The notes below the pieces were generated by a model. It was not told where the DNA came from and made no database searches. It was given only the letters and a program-made list of their open reading frames with translations. From assembly GCA_003416985.1 (NCBI GenBank), contig QVIN01000014.1, positions 1 through 64,000 of the forward strand: 64,000 bases of DNA, given 5' to 3'. The position numbers and the translations under genes are program-made. This DNA comes from Duganella sp. BJB480 (GTDB taxonomy: Bacteria; Pseudomonadota; Gammaproteobacteria; Burkholderiales; Burkholderiaceae_D). Positions within the stretch are counted from its first letter, which is position 1. Every line of letters begins with the position of its first letter. Positions 44,001 to 52,400 of the stretch are shown piece by piece.

Positions 44001-47000
44001 CGATGGCGGCGATCTGGCCGCTGCTCATCGCGCCGATCTGGGCGCTGGTCAGCGCGCCGATCTGGCCCGAGCCCAGCGCGACAACCTGGTCGGTCGTCAG
44101 GGCCTTGGCCTGGCTGGTCGACAGGCCGGCGATGGCCGAGGTCTTCAGCGAACCGATGTCGCCGGTTTCAATCGCGGCGATGTCGTTGGTCGACATCGCG
44201 GCCACTTGTGCCGAGCTCAGCGCGCCGATCTGCAGCGAGCCCAGCGCGACGATCTGGTCGGTGGTCAGCGCCTGGATGTTGGCGGTGGTGATCGCGCCGA
44301 TCTGGCCGGTGGTCAGGCTGGACAACTGGTCGGTGGTCAGCGAGGCCAGCTGCGCGGTCTTCAGCGAAGCGATGATCGAGGTCTTCAGGCCGACGATGTC
44401 GGCGGTCTGGATGGCCGCGATGTCGCCGGTCGACAGCGCGCCGAACTGGTTGGTGCTCAGGGCGCCCAGCTGGTTCGAGCTCATCGCCACGATCTGGTCG
44501 GTGGTCAGGCCCGAGGCCAGGTTGGCGGTGGTCAGCGCGGAGACCTGGGCGGTGCTCAGGGCCACGATCTGGTCGGTGGTCAACGCGGCGGTCTGCTGCG
44601 TGGTCATGGCGCCGATGGCCGAGGTCTTCAGCGCGCCGAGGTCGGCCGTTTCGATGGCGGCGATCTGGCCGCTGCTCATCGCGCCGATCTGGGTGCTGGT
44701 CAGCGCGCCGATCTGGCCCGAGCCCAAGGCGACGATCTGGTCGGTCGTCAAGGCCTTGGCCTGGTTGGTCGACAGGCCGGCGATGGCGGAAGTCTTCAAC
44801 GAACCGATGTCGCCGGTTTCAATGGCGGCGATGTCGTTGGTCGACAGCGCGGCCACCTGGGCCGAGCTCAGCGCGCCCACTTGCAGCGAGCCCAGCGCGA
44901 CGATCTGGTCGGTGGTCAGCGCCTGCATGTTGGCGGTGGTGATGGCGCCGATCTGGCCGGTGGTCAGGCTGGACAGCTGGTCGGTGGTCAGCGAGGCCAG
45001 CTGCGAGGTCTTCAGCGAGGCGATGATCGAGGTCTTCAGGCCGACGATGTCGGCGGTCTCGATGGCCGCGATGTCGCCGGTCGACAATGCGCCGAACTGG
45101 TTGGTGCTCAGGGCGCCCAGCTGGTTCGAGCTCATCGCCACGATCTGGTCGGTGGTCAGGCCCGAGGCCAGGTTGGCGGTGGTCAGCGCGGAGACCTGGG
45201 CGGTGCTCAGGGCGACGATCTGGTCGGTGGTCAGCGCGGCGGTCTGCTGCGTGGTCATGGCGCCGATGGCCGAGGTCTTCAACGAGCCGAGGTCGGCCGT
45301 TTCGATGGCGGCGATCTGGCCGCTGCTCATCGCGGCGACCTGGGCGCTGGTCAGCGCGCCGACCTGGCCGGCGACCAGCGCGACGATCTGGTCGGTGGTC
45401 AGGGCCTTGGCCTGGCTGGTCGACAGGCCGGCGATGGCGGCGGTCTTCAGCGAACCGATGTCGCCGGTTTCAATGGCGGCGATGTCGTTGGTCGACAGCG
45501 CGGCCACCTGGGCCGAGCTCAGCGCGCCCACTTGCAGCGAGCCCAGCGCGACGATCTGGTCGGTGGTCAGCGCCTGCATGTTGGCGGTGGTGATGGCGGC
45601 GATCTGGTTGGTGGTCAGGCTGGACAACTGGTCGGTGGTCAGCGAGGCCAGCTGCGCGGTCTTCAGCGAGGCGATGATCGAGGTCTTCAGGCCGACGATG
45701 TCGGCGGTCTCGATGGCGGCGACGTCGCCGGTCGACAGCGCGTTGAACTGCGCGGTGCTGAGCGCGCCCAGCTGGTTCGAGCTCATTGCCACGATCTGGT
45801 CGGTGGTCAGGCCCGAGGCCAGGTTGGCGGTGGTCAGCGCGGCGACCTGGGCGGTGGCCAGCGCGACGATCTGGTCGGTGGTCAGCGCGGCGGTCTGCTG
45901 CGTGGTCATGGCGCCGATGGCGGCGGTCTTCAACGAACCGAGGTCGGCCGTCTCGATGGCGGCGATCTGGCCGCTGCTCATCGCGGCGACCTGGGCGCTG
46001 GTGAGCGCGCCGACCTGGCCGGCGACCAGCGCGACGATCTGGTCGGTGGTCAGGGCCTTGGCCTGGTTGGTCGACAGGCCGGCGATGGCGGCGGTCTTCA
46101 GCGAACCGATGTCGGCCGTTTCAATCGCGGCGATGTCGTTGGTCGACAGCGCGGCCACCTGGGCCGAGCTCAGCGCGCCCACTTGCAGCGAGCCCAGCGC
46201 GACGATCTGGTCGGTGGTCAGCGCCTGCATGTTGGCGGTGGTGATGGCGCCGATCTGGTTGGTGGTCAGGCTGGACAACTGGTCGGTGGTCAGCGAGGCC
46301 AGCTGCGCGGTCTTGAGCGAGGCGATGATCGAGGTCTTCAGGCCGATGATGTCGGCCGTGCCGATGGCGGCGACGTCGCCGGTCGACAGCGCGCCGAACT
46401 GGGCGGTGCTGAGGGCGCCCAGCTGGTTCGAGCTCATCGCGACGACCTGGTCGGTGGTCAGGCCGGAGGCCAGGTTGGCGGTGGTCAGCGCGGCGACCTG
46501 GGCGGTGCTCAGCGCGCCGATCTGGTCGGTGGTCAACGCGGCGGTCTGCTGCGTGGTCATGGCGCCGATGGCCGAGGTCTTCAGCGCGCCGATGTCGGCG
46601 GTTTCGATGGCGGCGATCTGGCCGCTGCTCATCGCGGCGACCTGGGCGCTGGTCAGCGCGCCGATCTGGCCCGAGCCCAATGCGACGACCTGGTCGGTCG
46701 TCAGCGCCTTGGCCTGGTTGGTCGACAGGCCGGCGATGGCCGAGGTCTTGAGCGAACCGATGTCGCCGGTTTCAATGGCGGCGATGTCGTTGGTCGACAG
46801 CGCGGCCACCTGGGCCGAGCTCAGCGCGCCCACTTGCAGCGAGCCCAGCGCGACGATCTGGTCGGTGGTCAGCGCCTGCATGTTGGCGGTGGTGATGGCG
46901 CCGATCTGGTTGGTGGTCAGGCTGGACAACTGGTCGGTGGTCAGCGAGGCCAGCTGCGCGGTCTTCAGCGAGGCGATGATCGAGGTCTTCAGGCCGATGA

Positions 47001-49014
47001 TGTCGGCCGTGCCGATGGCGGCCACGTCGCCGGTCGACAGCGCGCCGAACTGGTTGGTGCTCAGGGCGCCCAGCTGGTTCGAGCTCATCGCGACGACCTG
47101 GTCGGTGGTCAGGCCCGAGGCCAGGTTGGCGGTGGTCAGCGCGGAGACCTGGGCGGTGCTCAGCGCGCCGATCTGGTCGGTGGTCAGCGCGGCGGTCTGC
47201 TGCGTGGTCATGGCGCCGATGGCGGACGTTTTCAGCGCGCCGATGTCGGCGGTTTCGATGGCGGCGATCTGGCCGCTGCTCATCGCGGCGACCTGGGCGC
47301 TGGTCAGCGCGCCGACCTGGCCGGAGCCCAATGCGACGACCTGGTCGGTGGTCAGCGCCTTGGCCTGGTTGGTCGACAGGCCGGCGATGGCGGAGGTCTT
47401 CAGCGCGCCGATGTCGGCCGTTTCAATCGCGGCGATGTCGTTGGTCGACATCGCGGCCACCTGGGCCGAGCTCAGCGTGCCCACTTGCAGCGAGCTCAGC
47501 GCGACGATCTGGTCGGTGGTCAGCGCCTGCATGTTGGCGGTGGTGATGGAGGCGATCTGGTTGGTGGTCAGGCTGCTCAGCTGGTCGGTGGTCAGCGAGG
47601 CCAGCTGCGCGGTCTTCAGCGAAGCGATGATCGAGGTCTTCAGGCCGACGATGTCGGCCGTGCCGATGGCGGCCACGTCGCCGGTCGTCAGCGCGCCGAA
47701 CTGGGCGGTGCTGAGCGCGCCCAGCTGGTTGGAGTTCAGTGCGACGACCTGGTCGGTGGTCAGGCCCGAGGCCAGGTTGGCGGTGGTCAGCGAGGCGATC
47801 TGGGCGGTGCTGAGCGCGCCGATCTGGTCGGTGGTCAGCGCGGCGGTCTGCTGCGTGGTCATGGCGCCGATGGCCGAGGTCTTCAGCGCGCCGATGTCGG
47901 CGGTTTCGATGGCGGCGATCTGGCCGCTGCTCATCGCGGCGACCTGGGCGCTGGTGAGCGCGCCGACCTGGGCCGACGCCAACGCGACGATCTGGTCGGT
48001 GGTCAGAGCCTTGGCCTGGTTGACCGACAGGCCGGCGATGGCGGCGCTCTTGAGCGCGCCGATGTCGGCCGTTTCAATGGCGGCGATGTCGTTGGTCGAC
48101 AGCGCGGCCACCTGGGCCGAGCTCAGCGCGCTCACTTGCAGCGAGCTCAGCGACACGATCTGGTCGGTGGTCAGCGCCTGCAGGTTGGCGGTGGTGATGG
48201 CGGCGATCTGGCTGGTGGTCAGGTTGGACAGCTGGTCGGTGGTCAGCGCCGCCAGCTGGGCGGTCTTGAGCGTGGCGATGATGCTGGTCTTGAGCGCGAC
48301 CAGGTCGGCCGTCTCGATGGCGGCCACGGCGTTGGTGCCCAGGGCGTTGAACTGGTTGCTGCTCAACTGCGACAGCTGGTTCGCGCTCATCGCGACCACC
48401 TGGTTGGTGGTCAGGCCGGACGCCAGGTCGTTGGTGCTCAGCGCGGCCACCTGGCCGGTGGTCAGGCTGGTGATCTGGTCGGTGCTCAGCGAGGTGAACT
48501 GGGCGGTGGTCAGCGCGGCGATGGCGGAGGTCTTGATGGCGACCAGGTCGGCCGACCCCAGCGCGGTGACGGCGCCGGTGCTCAGGCCCATCACCTGGGT
48601 GCTGGTCAGCGCGCCGGCCTGGGCGGTGGTCAGCGCGACGATCTGGTCGGTCGTGACCGCGGCCATCTGGCTGGTGCTGATGCCGGCGATGGTGGCGGTG
48701 CGCAGCGCGGCGAAGTCGGCCGTTTCGAGCGCGACGATCGAGTCGGTGGCCAGCGCGTTGAACTGCGCGGAGTTCAGCACGCCGACCTGGGTGGCGGTCA
48801 GCGCGACCACCTGGTCGGTGGTCAGGCCCACCGTCAATTGCTTGGTGGTCAGGGCGGAGATCTGGATGGTGGTCAGCGCGGCGGTCTGGTCCGTCGTGAG
48901 CGCGCGGGTCTGAGCCGAACTGAGCGCAACAATATCGGAAGTCGCGAGCGCAGCAATTGTTTGGGTCGACAGAGCTGCGATCTGGTCGGTACTCATGCTT
49001 GTTACGAGGCTCAT
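41092..49014 (-). CDS. Giant octapeptide-repeat protein 2 with C-terminal calcium-binding domain
   Basis: A 2,640-residue protein. About 298 octads of type TTDQIVAL or SSAQVAAL fill residues ~7-2380. Most are organised in near-identical 217-residue units in which Asp octads (ETADIGAL, GTADIVGL, ETGDIGSL) are spaced 10, 10 and 7 octads, with one nine-residue unit (TTANLASGL) per unit. The C-terminal domain has EF-hand-like loops: DLNNDG (~2388), DRNHDG (~2430), DTNGDG (~2475) and a later GNADG. The extreme C-terminus, LRLKALQ then GFLAAK, is shared with giant 3 and is a candidate type I secretion signal. There is no signal peptide. ATG 49014 is chosen because AAGGAG sits 7 nt upstream; ATG 49020 is too close to it. 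Probably a secreted or surface adhesin using the HlyB/HlyD pair downstream. Confidence 0.88.
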   Translation of the reverse strand: MSLVTSMSTDQIAALSTQTIAALATSDIVALSSAQTRALTTDQTAALTTIQISALTTKQLTVGLTTDQVVALTATQVGVLNSAQFNALATDSIVALETADFAALRTATIAGISTSQMAAVTTDQIVALTTAQAGALTSTQVMGLSTGAVTALGSADLVAIKTSAIAALTTAQFTSLSTDQITSLTTGQVAALSTNDLASGLTTNQVVAMSANQLSQLSSNQFNALGTNAVAAIETADLVALKTSIIATLKTAQLAALTTDQLSNLTTSQIAAITTANLQALTTDQIVSLSSLQVSALSSAQVAALSTNDIAAIETADIGALKSAAIAGLSVNQAKALTTDQIVALASAQVGALTSAQVAAMSSGQIAAIETADIGALKTSAIGAMTTQQTAALTTDQIGALSTAQIASLTTANLASGLTTDQVVALNSNQLGALSTAQFGALTTGDVAAIGTADIVGLKTSIIASLKTAQLASLTTDQLSSLTTNQIASITTANMQALTTDQIVALSSLQVGTLSSAQVAAMSTNDIAAIETADIGALKTSAIAGLSTNQAKALTTDQVVALGSGQVGALTSAQVAAMSSGQIAAIETADIGALKTSAIGAMTTQQTAALTTDQIGALSTAQVSALTTANLASGLTTDQVVAMSSNQLGALSTNQFGALSTGDVAAIGTADIIGLKTSIIASLKTAQLASLTTDQLSSLTTNQIGAITTANMQALTTDQIVALGSLQVGALSSAQVAALSTNDIAAIETGDIGSLKTSAIAGLSTNQAKALTTDQVVALGSGQIGALTSAQVAAMSSGQIAAIETADIGALKTSAIGAMTTQQTAALTTDQIGALSTAQVAALTTANLASGLTTDQVVAMSSNQLGALSTAQFGALSTGDVAAIGTADIIGLKTSIIASLKTAQLASLTTDQLSSLTTNQIGAITTANMQALTTDQIVALGSLQVGALSSAQVAALSTNDIAAIETADIGSLKTAAIAGLSTNQAKALTTDQIVALVAGQVGALTSAQVAAMSSGQIAAIETADLGSLKTAAIGAMTTQQTAALTTDQIVALATAQVAALTTANLASGLTTDQIVAMSSNQLGALSTAQFNALSTGDVAAIETADIVGLKTSIIASLKTAQLASLTTDQLSSLTTNQIAAITTANMQALTTDQIVALGSLQVGALSSAQVAALSTNDIAAIETGDIGSLKTAAIAGLSTSQAKALTTDQIVALVAGQVGALTSAQVAAMSSGQIAAIETADLGSLKTSAIGAMTTQQTAALTTDQIVALSTAQVSALTTANLASGLTTDQIVAMSSNQLGALSTNQFGALSTGDIAAIETADIVGLKTSIIASLKTSQLASLTTDQLSSLTTGQIGAITTANMQALTTDQIVALGSLQVGALSSAQVAALSTNDIAAIETGDIGSLKTSAIAGLSTNQAKALTTDQIVALGSGQIGALTSTQIGAMSSGQIAAIETADLGALKTSAIGAMTTQQTAALTTDQIVALSTAQVSALTTANLASGLTTDQIVAMSSNQLGALSTNQFGALSTGDIAAIQTADIVGLKTSIIASLKTAQLASLTTDQLSSLTTGQIGAITTANIQALTTDQIVALGSLQIGALSSAQVAAMSTNDIAAIETGDIGSLKTSAIAGLSTSQAKALTTDQVVALGSGQIGALTSAQIGAMSSGQIAAIETADLGALKTSAIGAMTTQQTAALTTDQIVALSTAQVGALTTANLASGLTTDQIVAMSSAQFGALSSNQFGALSTGDIAAIETADIVGLKTSIIASLKTAQLASLTTDQLSSLTTGQVAAITTANIQALTTDQVVALGSLQIGALSSAQVAAMSTNDIAAIETGDIGALKTSAIAGLSTSQAKALTTDQVVALGSGQIGAFTSVQIGAMSSGQIAAIETADLGALKTSAIGAMTTQQTAALTTDQIAALSTAQVSALTTANLASGLTTDQVVAMSSLQLGALSTNQFGALTTGDVAAIGTADIVGLKTSIIASLKTAQLASLTTDQLSSLTTGQISAITTASMQALTTDQVVALSSLQIGALSSAQVAALSTQAVAAIETADIGALKTSVISALSTNQASALTTDQVVALTAGQVGALTSLQVSTMGTAAIAAIETADIGSLKTAAIAALRTAEVAALTTDQIGALGTAQIAAMSTANLASGLTTDQVVAMTSLQLGALSTAQVNALTTGAIAAIETADVGSLKTSIIATLRSAQVASLTTDQVAALTTAQVMALSTANLSSALSTDQVVALTTTQVAVLSTAQVSSLTTNDIAALGTEDVSVLKTSVFAALQTAQVAALTTDQIVALSSQQVAVLSSNQVKALSTNQIVAIETADLAGLKTNAIAALSTTQIRALTTDQIHSLNSQQVCAITSAQVPGLTTDQIAALPSPLGTPIVLDLNNDGITTLGLSAGVNFDLNANGTKVNTGWVGGGDGLLALDRNHDGVINDGGELFGSGTTLANGQKATNGYTALNELDTNGDGVIDAKDSAFGDLRVWVDGNADGVSQADELKSLASLGITKLNLDAKQNASANNGNIVGITSTYETADGASHAAADVWFQTGAATTSLTTSVSGLASAMSSFDAAAAATTTTAKLEVPNSVNTAVAAMADAIGSYDNKLTATTNSAASEETLRLKALQGGNHQGFLAAK
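42551..48410 (-). repeat. Tandem 651-bp super-repeat inside giant gene 2
   Basis: A phase mark (GTCAGGCC at the nine-residue unit) occurs at 42551, 43202, 43853, 44504, 45155, 45806, 46457, 47108, 47759 and 48410. That is nine consecutive intervals of exactly 651 bp (217 codons). Units are highly similar at nucleotide level, with scattered substitutions and no indels, indicating recent amplification or gene conversion. Units at both ends are more diverged. Confidence 0.95.
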
Positions 49015-49469
49015 TTCCATTCTCCTTGGGGCGCTGCACAGTTCTAGACGGACGAAGGTTGGAGCCCACAGGGACCATTCCCCCGGCTCCAACATCAAAT
49101 TGGGTGTTACTTGCGATTTTGCTACGGAATTGCTTGAGTTAAACGCGAGAAAAGCGCTGGACTTTAGTTCTTAACGTCAATATCCAAGCCAACTTTAGGA
49201 TACCAGCCCTAGGATTTTTCCTACCGTTAACATTTTTATTGCTTGGCACCATCACATAGTCTGGGTTAATCGGCGACGGCAAGCCCTGCGGCGGCAGCCG
49301 TCCTGAACGTACAAAGCGACAAATTTACTGACGGCATTAAAATTTTTTGTTTACTACACGCAACGCGTATCGACATCACAACACTTGCATTTCGCTACGA
49401 AAAACCGGGTCCAGAGGGCAAAACGGCAGGGCCTAAGCCCTGCCGTTCCTGCCTTACCGCTGTGTGGTC
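49015..49469. other. Intergenic region between the two minus-strand giant genes
   Basis: 455 bp, AT-richer than the flanks. It holds the giant gene 3 terminator (49420-49445) and the upstream region of giant gene 2. A small inverted repeat, TAGGA-TTTT-TCCTA, lies at 49210-49223. I cannot assign a promoter with confidence and see no further gene. Confidence 0.7.
49420..49445 (-). terminator. Intrinsic terminator of giant gene 3
   Basis: Arms CGGCAGGGC and GCCCTGCCG around CTAA, followed on the minus strand by TTTT. Stem and position match the terminator of giant gene 2, suggesting the genes were duplicated together with their 3' ends. Confidence 0.85.
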
Positions 49470-52400
49470 TTACTTGGCCGGCGAGGCCAGGAAGCCGTGT
49501 CCGCCCTGCGATTGCAGCGCTTTGAGGCGCAGCGCGCTGTCGGTGGCGGCCTGGGTCTCGGCGCCCAGCGGCTTGTCGCTGAACTGCTTGATGGCGTCGG
49601 CCATCTGCGCGACGTTGCTGCCGACCGCGCCAGGCAGGTCCAGCTTGGCGGTGGCCGGCGCCGCCGCGGCGTTGCCGGCGAAGCTGGCCAGCGCCTGGGC
49701 CAGGCCGCTGACGCTGCCGCTGACGCTGGCGGTCGGCGTGGTGGCGAACCACACGTCGGCCGCGGCGTGGGTGGCGCCGTCGGCGGTCTCGAAGGTCGAG
49801 CTCAGACCCAGGATGTTGCCGTTGTTGACCGCGCCGTCCTGCTTGACGTCCAGGTTCAGCTTGGTGATGCCCAGCGCCTGCAGCGACTTGAGCTCGTCGG
49901 CCTGGCTGACGCCGTCGGCGTTGCCGTCGACCCAGACGCGCAGGTCGGCGAAGGCGGCATCCTTGGCGTCGATCACGCCGTCGCCGTTGGTGTCCAGTTC
50001 GGCCATGGCCTGGTAGCCGGTGGTCGCCTTCTGGCCGTTGGCCAGCGTGGTGCCCGAACCGAACAGCTCGCCGCCGTCGTTGATCACGCCGTCGTGGTTG
50101 CGGTCCAGCGCCAGCAGGCCGTCGCCGCCGGCGGTCCAGCCGGTGTTGACTTTATGGCCGTTGGCCAGCAGGTCGAACTGCACGCCCTGGCCCAGTGCGG
50201 TGGTCTGCACGCCGTCGCCGTTCAGGTCCAGCACGATCGGGGTCGTGAAGGACAGCGCCGGCACCTGGCTGGTGGTGAAGGCGTGGGTCTGGTCGCTGCT
50301 CATCGCGTGCAGCTGCATCGAGGTCAGCGCGTGCACCTGGTTGGTGGTCAGCGAGGAGATCTCGGTGGTGCGCAGGCTGGCGATCTGACGGGTGGTCAGC
50401 GCGGCGATCGCGGTGGTGCTCAGCGCCACCAGGTCGGCGGTGTCGAGCGCGGCCAGGGCGTTGGTCGACAGGCCCGCCACTTGCGCGGTGGTCAGCGCCG
50501 CGACCTGGGTCGAGGTCAGCGCCACACCCTGATCGGAGCTCAGCACGCCCAGCTGGGCGGCGGTCAGCGCGGCGATCTCGGTGGTCGAGAAGGCGGCCAC
50601 GCTGGAGGTCGCCAGCGCGGCGACGTTGCGGGTCGACAGCGCGGTCACCTGCTGTGCGCTCAGCGAGACGGCCTGGCTGGTGGTCAGCGCGCCGATCTGG
50701 CTGGTGGACAGGCCGCTGGCGAAGGCGGCGGTCGACAGCGCGGCGATCTGCGCGGTCGTCAGCACGCTGACCTGGGTGGTGCTCAGGCCAGCCAGCTGGT
50801 TGGTGCGCAGCGCGGCCATGTCGGCGGTGGACAGGCCGGCCAGGTCGGCGGTCTCGATCGCGCCGATGCTGGTGGAGCTCAGCGACACCACTTGCGCGGT
50901 GCTCAACGCGGCCACCTGGGCCGAGGTCAGGGCCACCACCTGGTTGGTGCTCAGGGCGCCGATGCCGCCGGTGCTCAGCGCGGCGACCGAGGCGGTCGCC
51001 AGCGAGGTCACCTGGCCGGTGGTCAGCGCCGACACCTGGGCGGTGCTCAGGGCGGCGATGGACGCCACCTTGAAGGCCGACAGGTCGGCCGTTTCCAGCG
51101 CGGCGATGTCGTTGGTGCTCAGCGCGGCCACTTGCGCGGTGCTCAGCGCGGCGGCTTGGTTGGTGGTCAGCGCCACGACCTGGTTGGTGGTCAGGGCCTT
51201 GACCTGGTTGACGCTCAGCGCGGCGATCGCGTTGGTCGACAGCGCGGCGAAGTCCGAGGTTTCCAGCGCGGCCACGCCGTTGGTGGTCAGGCCGGCCACT
51301 TGCGCGGCGCTCAGCACGCTGGCCTGGCCGGTGGTCAGGGCGACGATCTGGTTGGTGCTCAGGCCGGACACGGCGGCGGTGGTCAGCGCGACGATCTGGT
51401 TGGTGCTCAGCGCGCCCACCTGGTCGGTGGTCAGGCCGGCCAGCTGGTTGCTGCGCAGCGCGGCGATGTCGCCGGTCGACAGGCCGGCCAGGTCGGCGGT
51501 CTGGATGGCGCCGATGGCGTTGCTCGACAGGGCGGCCACTTGCGCGGTGCCCAGGCTGTTGATCTGGTTCGAGCTCAGCGCGACGACCTGGTTGGTGCTC
51601 AGCACCGAGATGGCGGCCGTGCTCAGCGCGGCGATCGAGGCGGTGGCCAGCGAGGCGACCTGGCCGGTGGTCAGCGCCGACACCTGCGCGGTGCTCAGGA
51701 TGGCGATGGCGGCCAGCTTGATCGCCGACAGGTCGGCCGTTTCCATGGCGGCGATGTCGTTGGTCGACAGCGCGGCCACTTGGGCGGTGCCCAGCGCGGC
51801 GGCTTCGTTGGTGGTCAGGGCGACAACCTGGTTGGTGGTCAGGGCCTTGACCTGGTTGGCGCTCAGCGCGGCGATGGCGTTGGTCGACAGCGCGGCGAAG
51901 TCGTTGGTCGACAGCGCGGCCACGCCGTTGGTGGACAGGCCGGCGGCCTGGGCGGCGGTCAGCACGCTGGCCTGGCCGGTGGTCAGGGCGACGATCTGGT
52001 TGGTGCTCAGCGAACCGATTTGTGCCGAGCTCAGCGCGGCGAACTGGTTGGTCGACAGCGCGCCCACCTGGTCGGTGGTCAGGCCGGCCAGCTGGCTGGT
52101 GCGCAGCGCGGCGATGTCGTTGGTCGACAGGCCCGACAGGTCGGCGGTCTCGATCGCGCCGATGCTGTTGGCGGTCAGCGCGGCCACTTGCGCGGTGCTC
52201 AGGCTGGCGATCTGGCCCGAGGTCAGCGCGACGACCTGGTTGGTGCCCAGGGCGGCGATGCCGCCGGTGCTCAGCGCGGCGATCGAGGCGGTCGCCAGCG
52301 AATTCACCTGGCCGGTGGTCAGCGCGGCCACTTGCGCGGTGGTCAACGCGGCGATGGCGGCGGTCTTGACGGCCGACAGGTCGGCCGTTTCCATGGCGGC

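Noticed and set aside
41386..49047. Plus-strand open frame of over 2,500 codons antisense to giant gene 2, and a second one in another frame
   Set aside because: The 24-bp codon-periodic repeat lacks stops in several frames, so long antisense frames arise automatically. Their translations are low-complexity Arg/Gly/Ala/Asp or Trp/Ser/Val repeats with no start signals.
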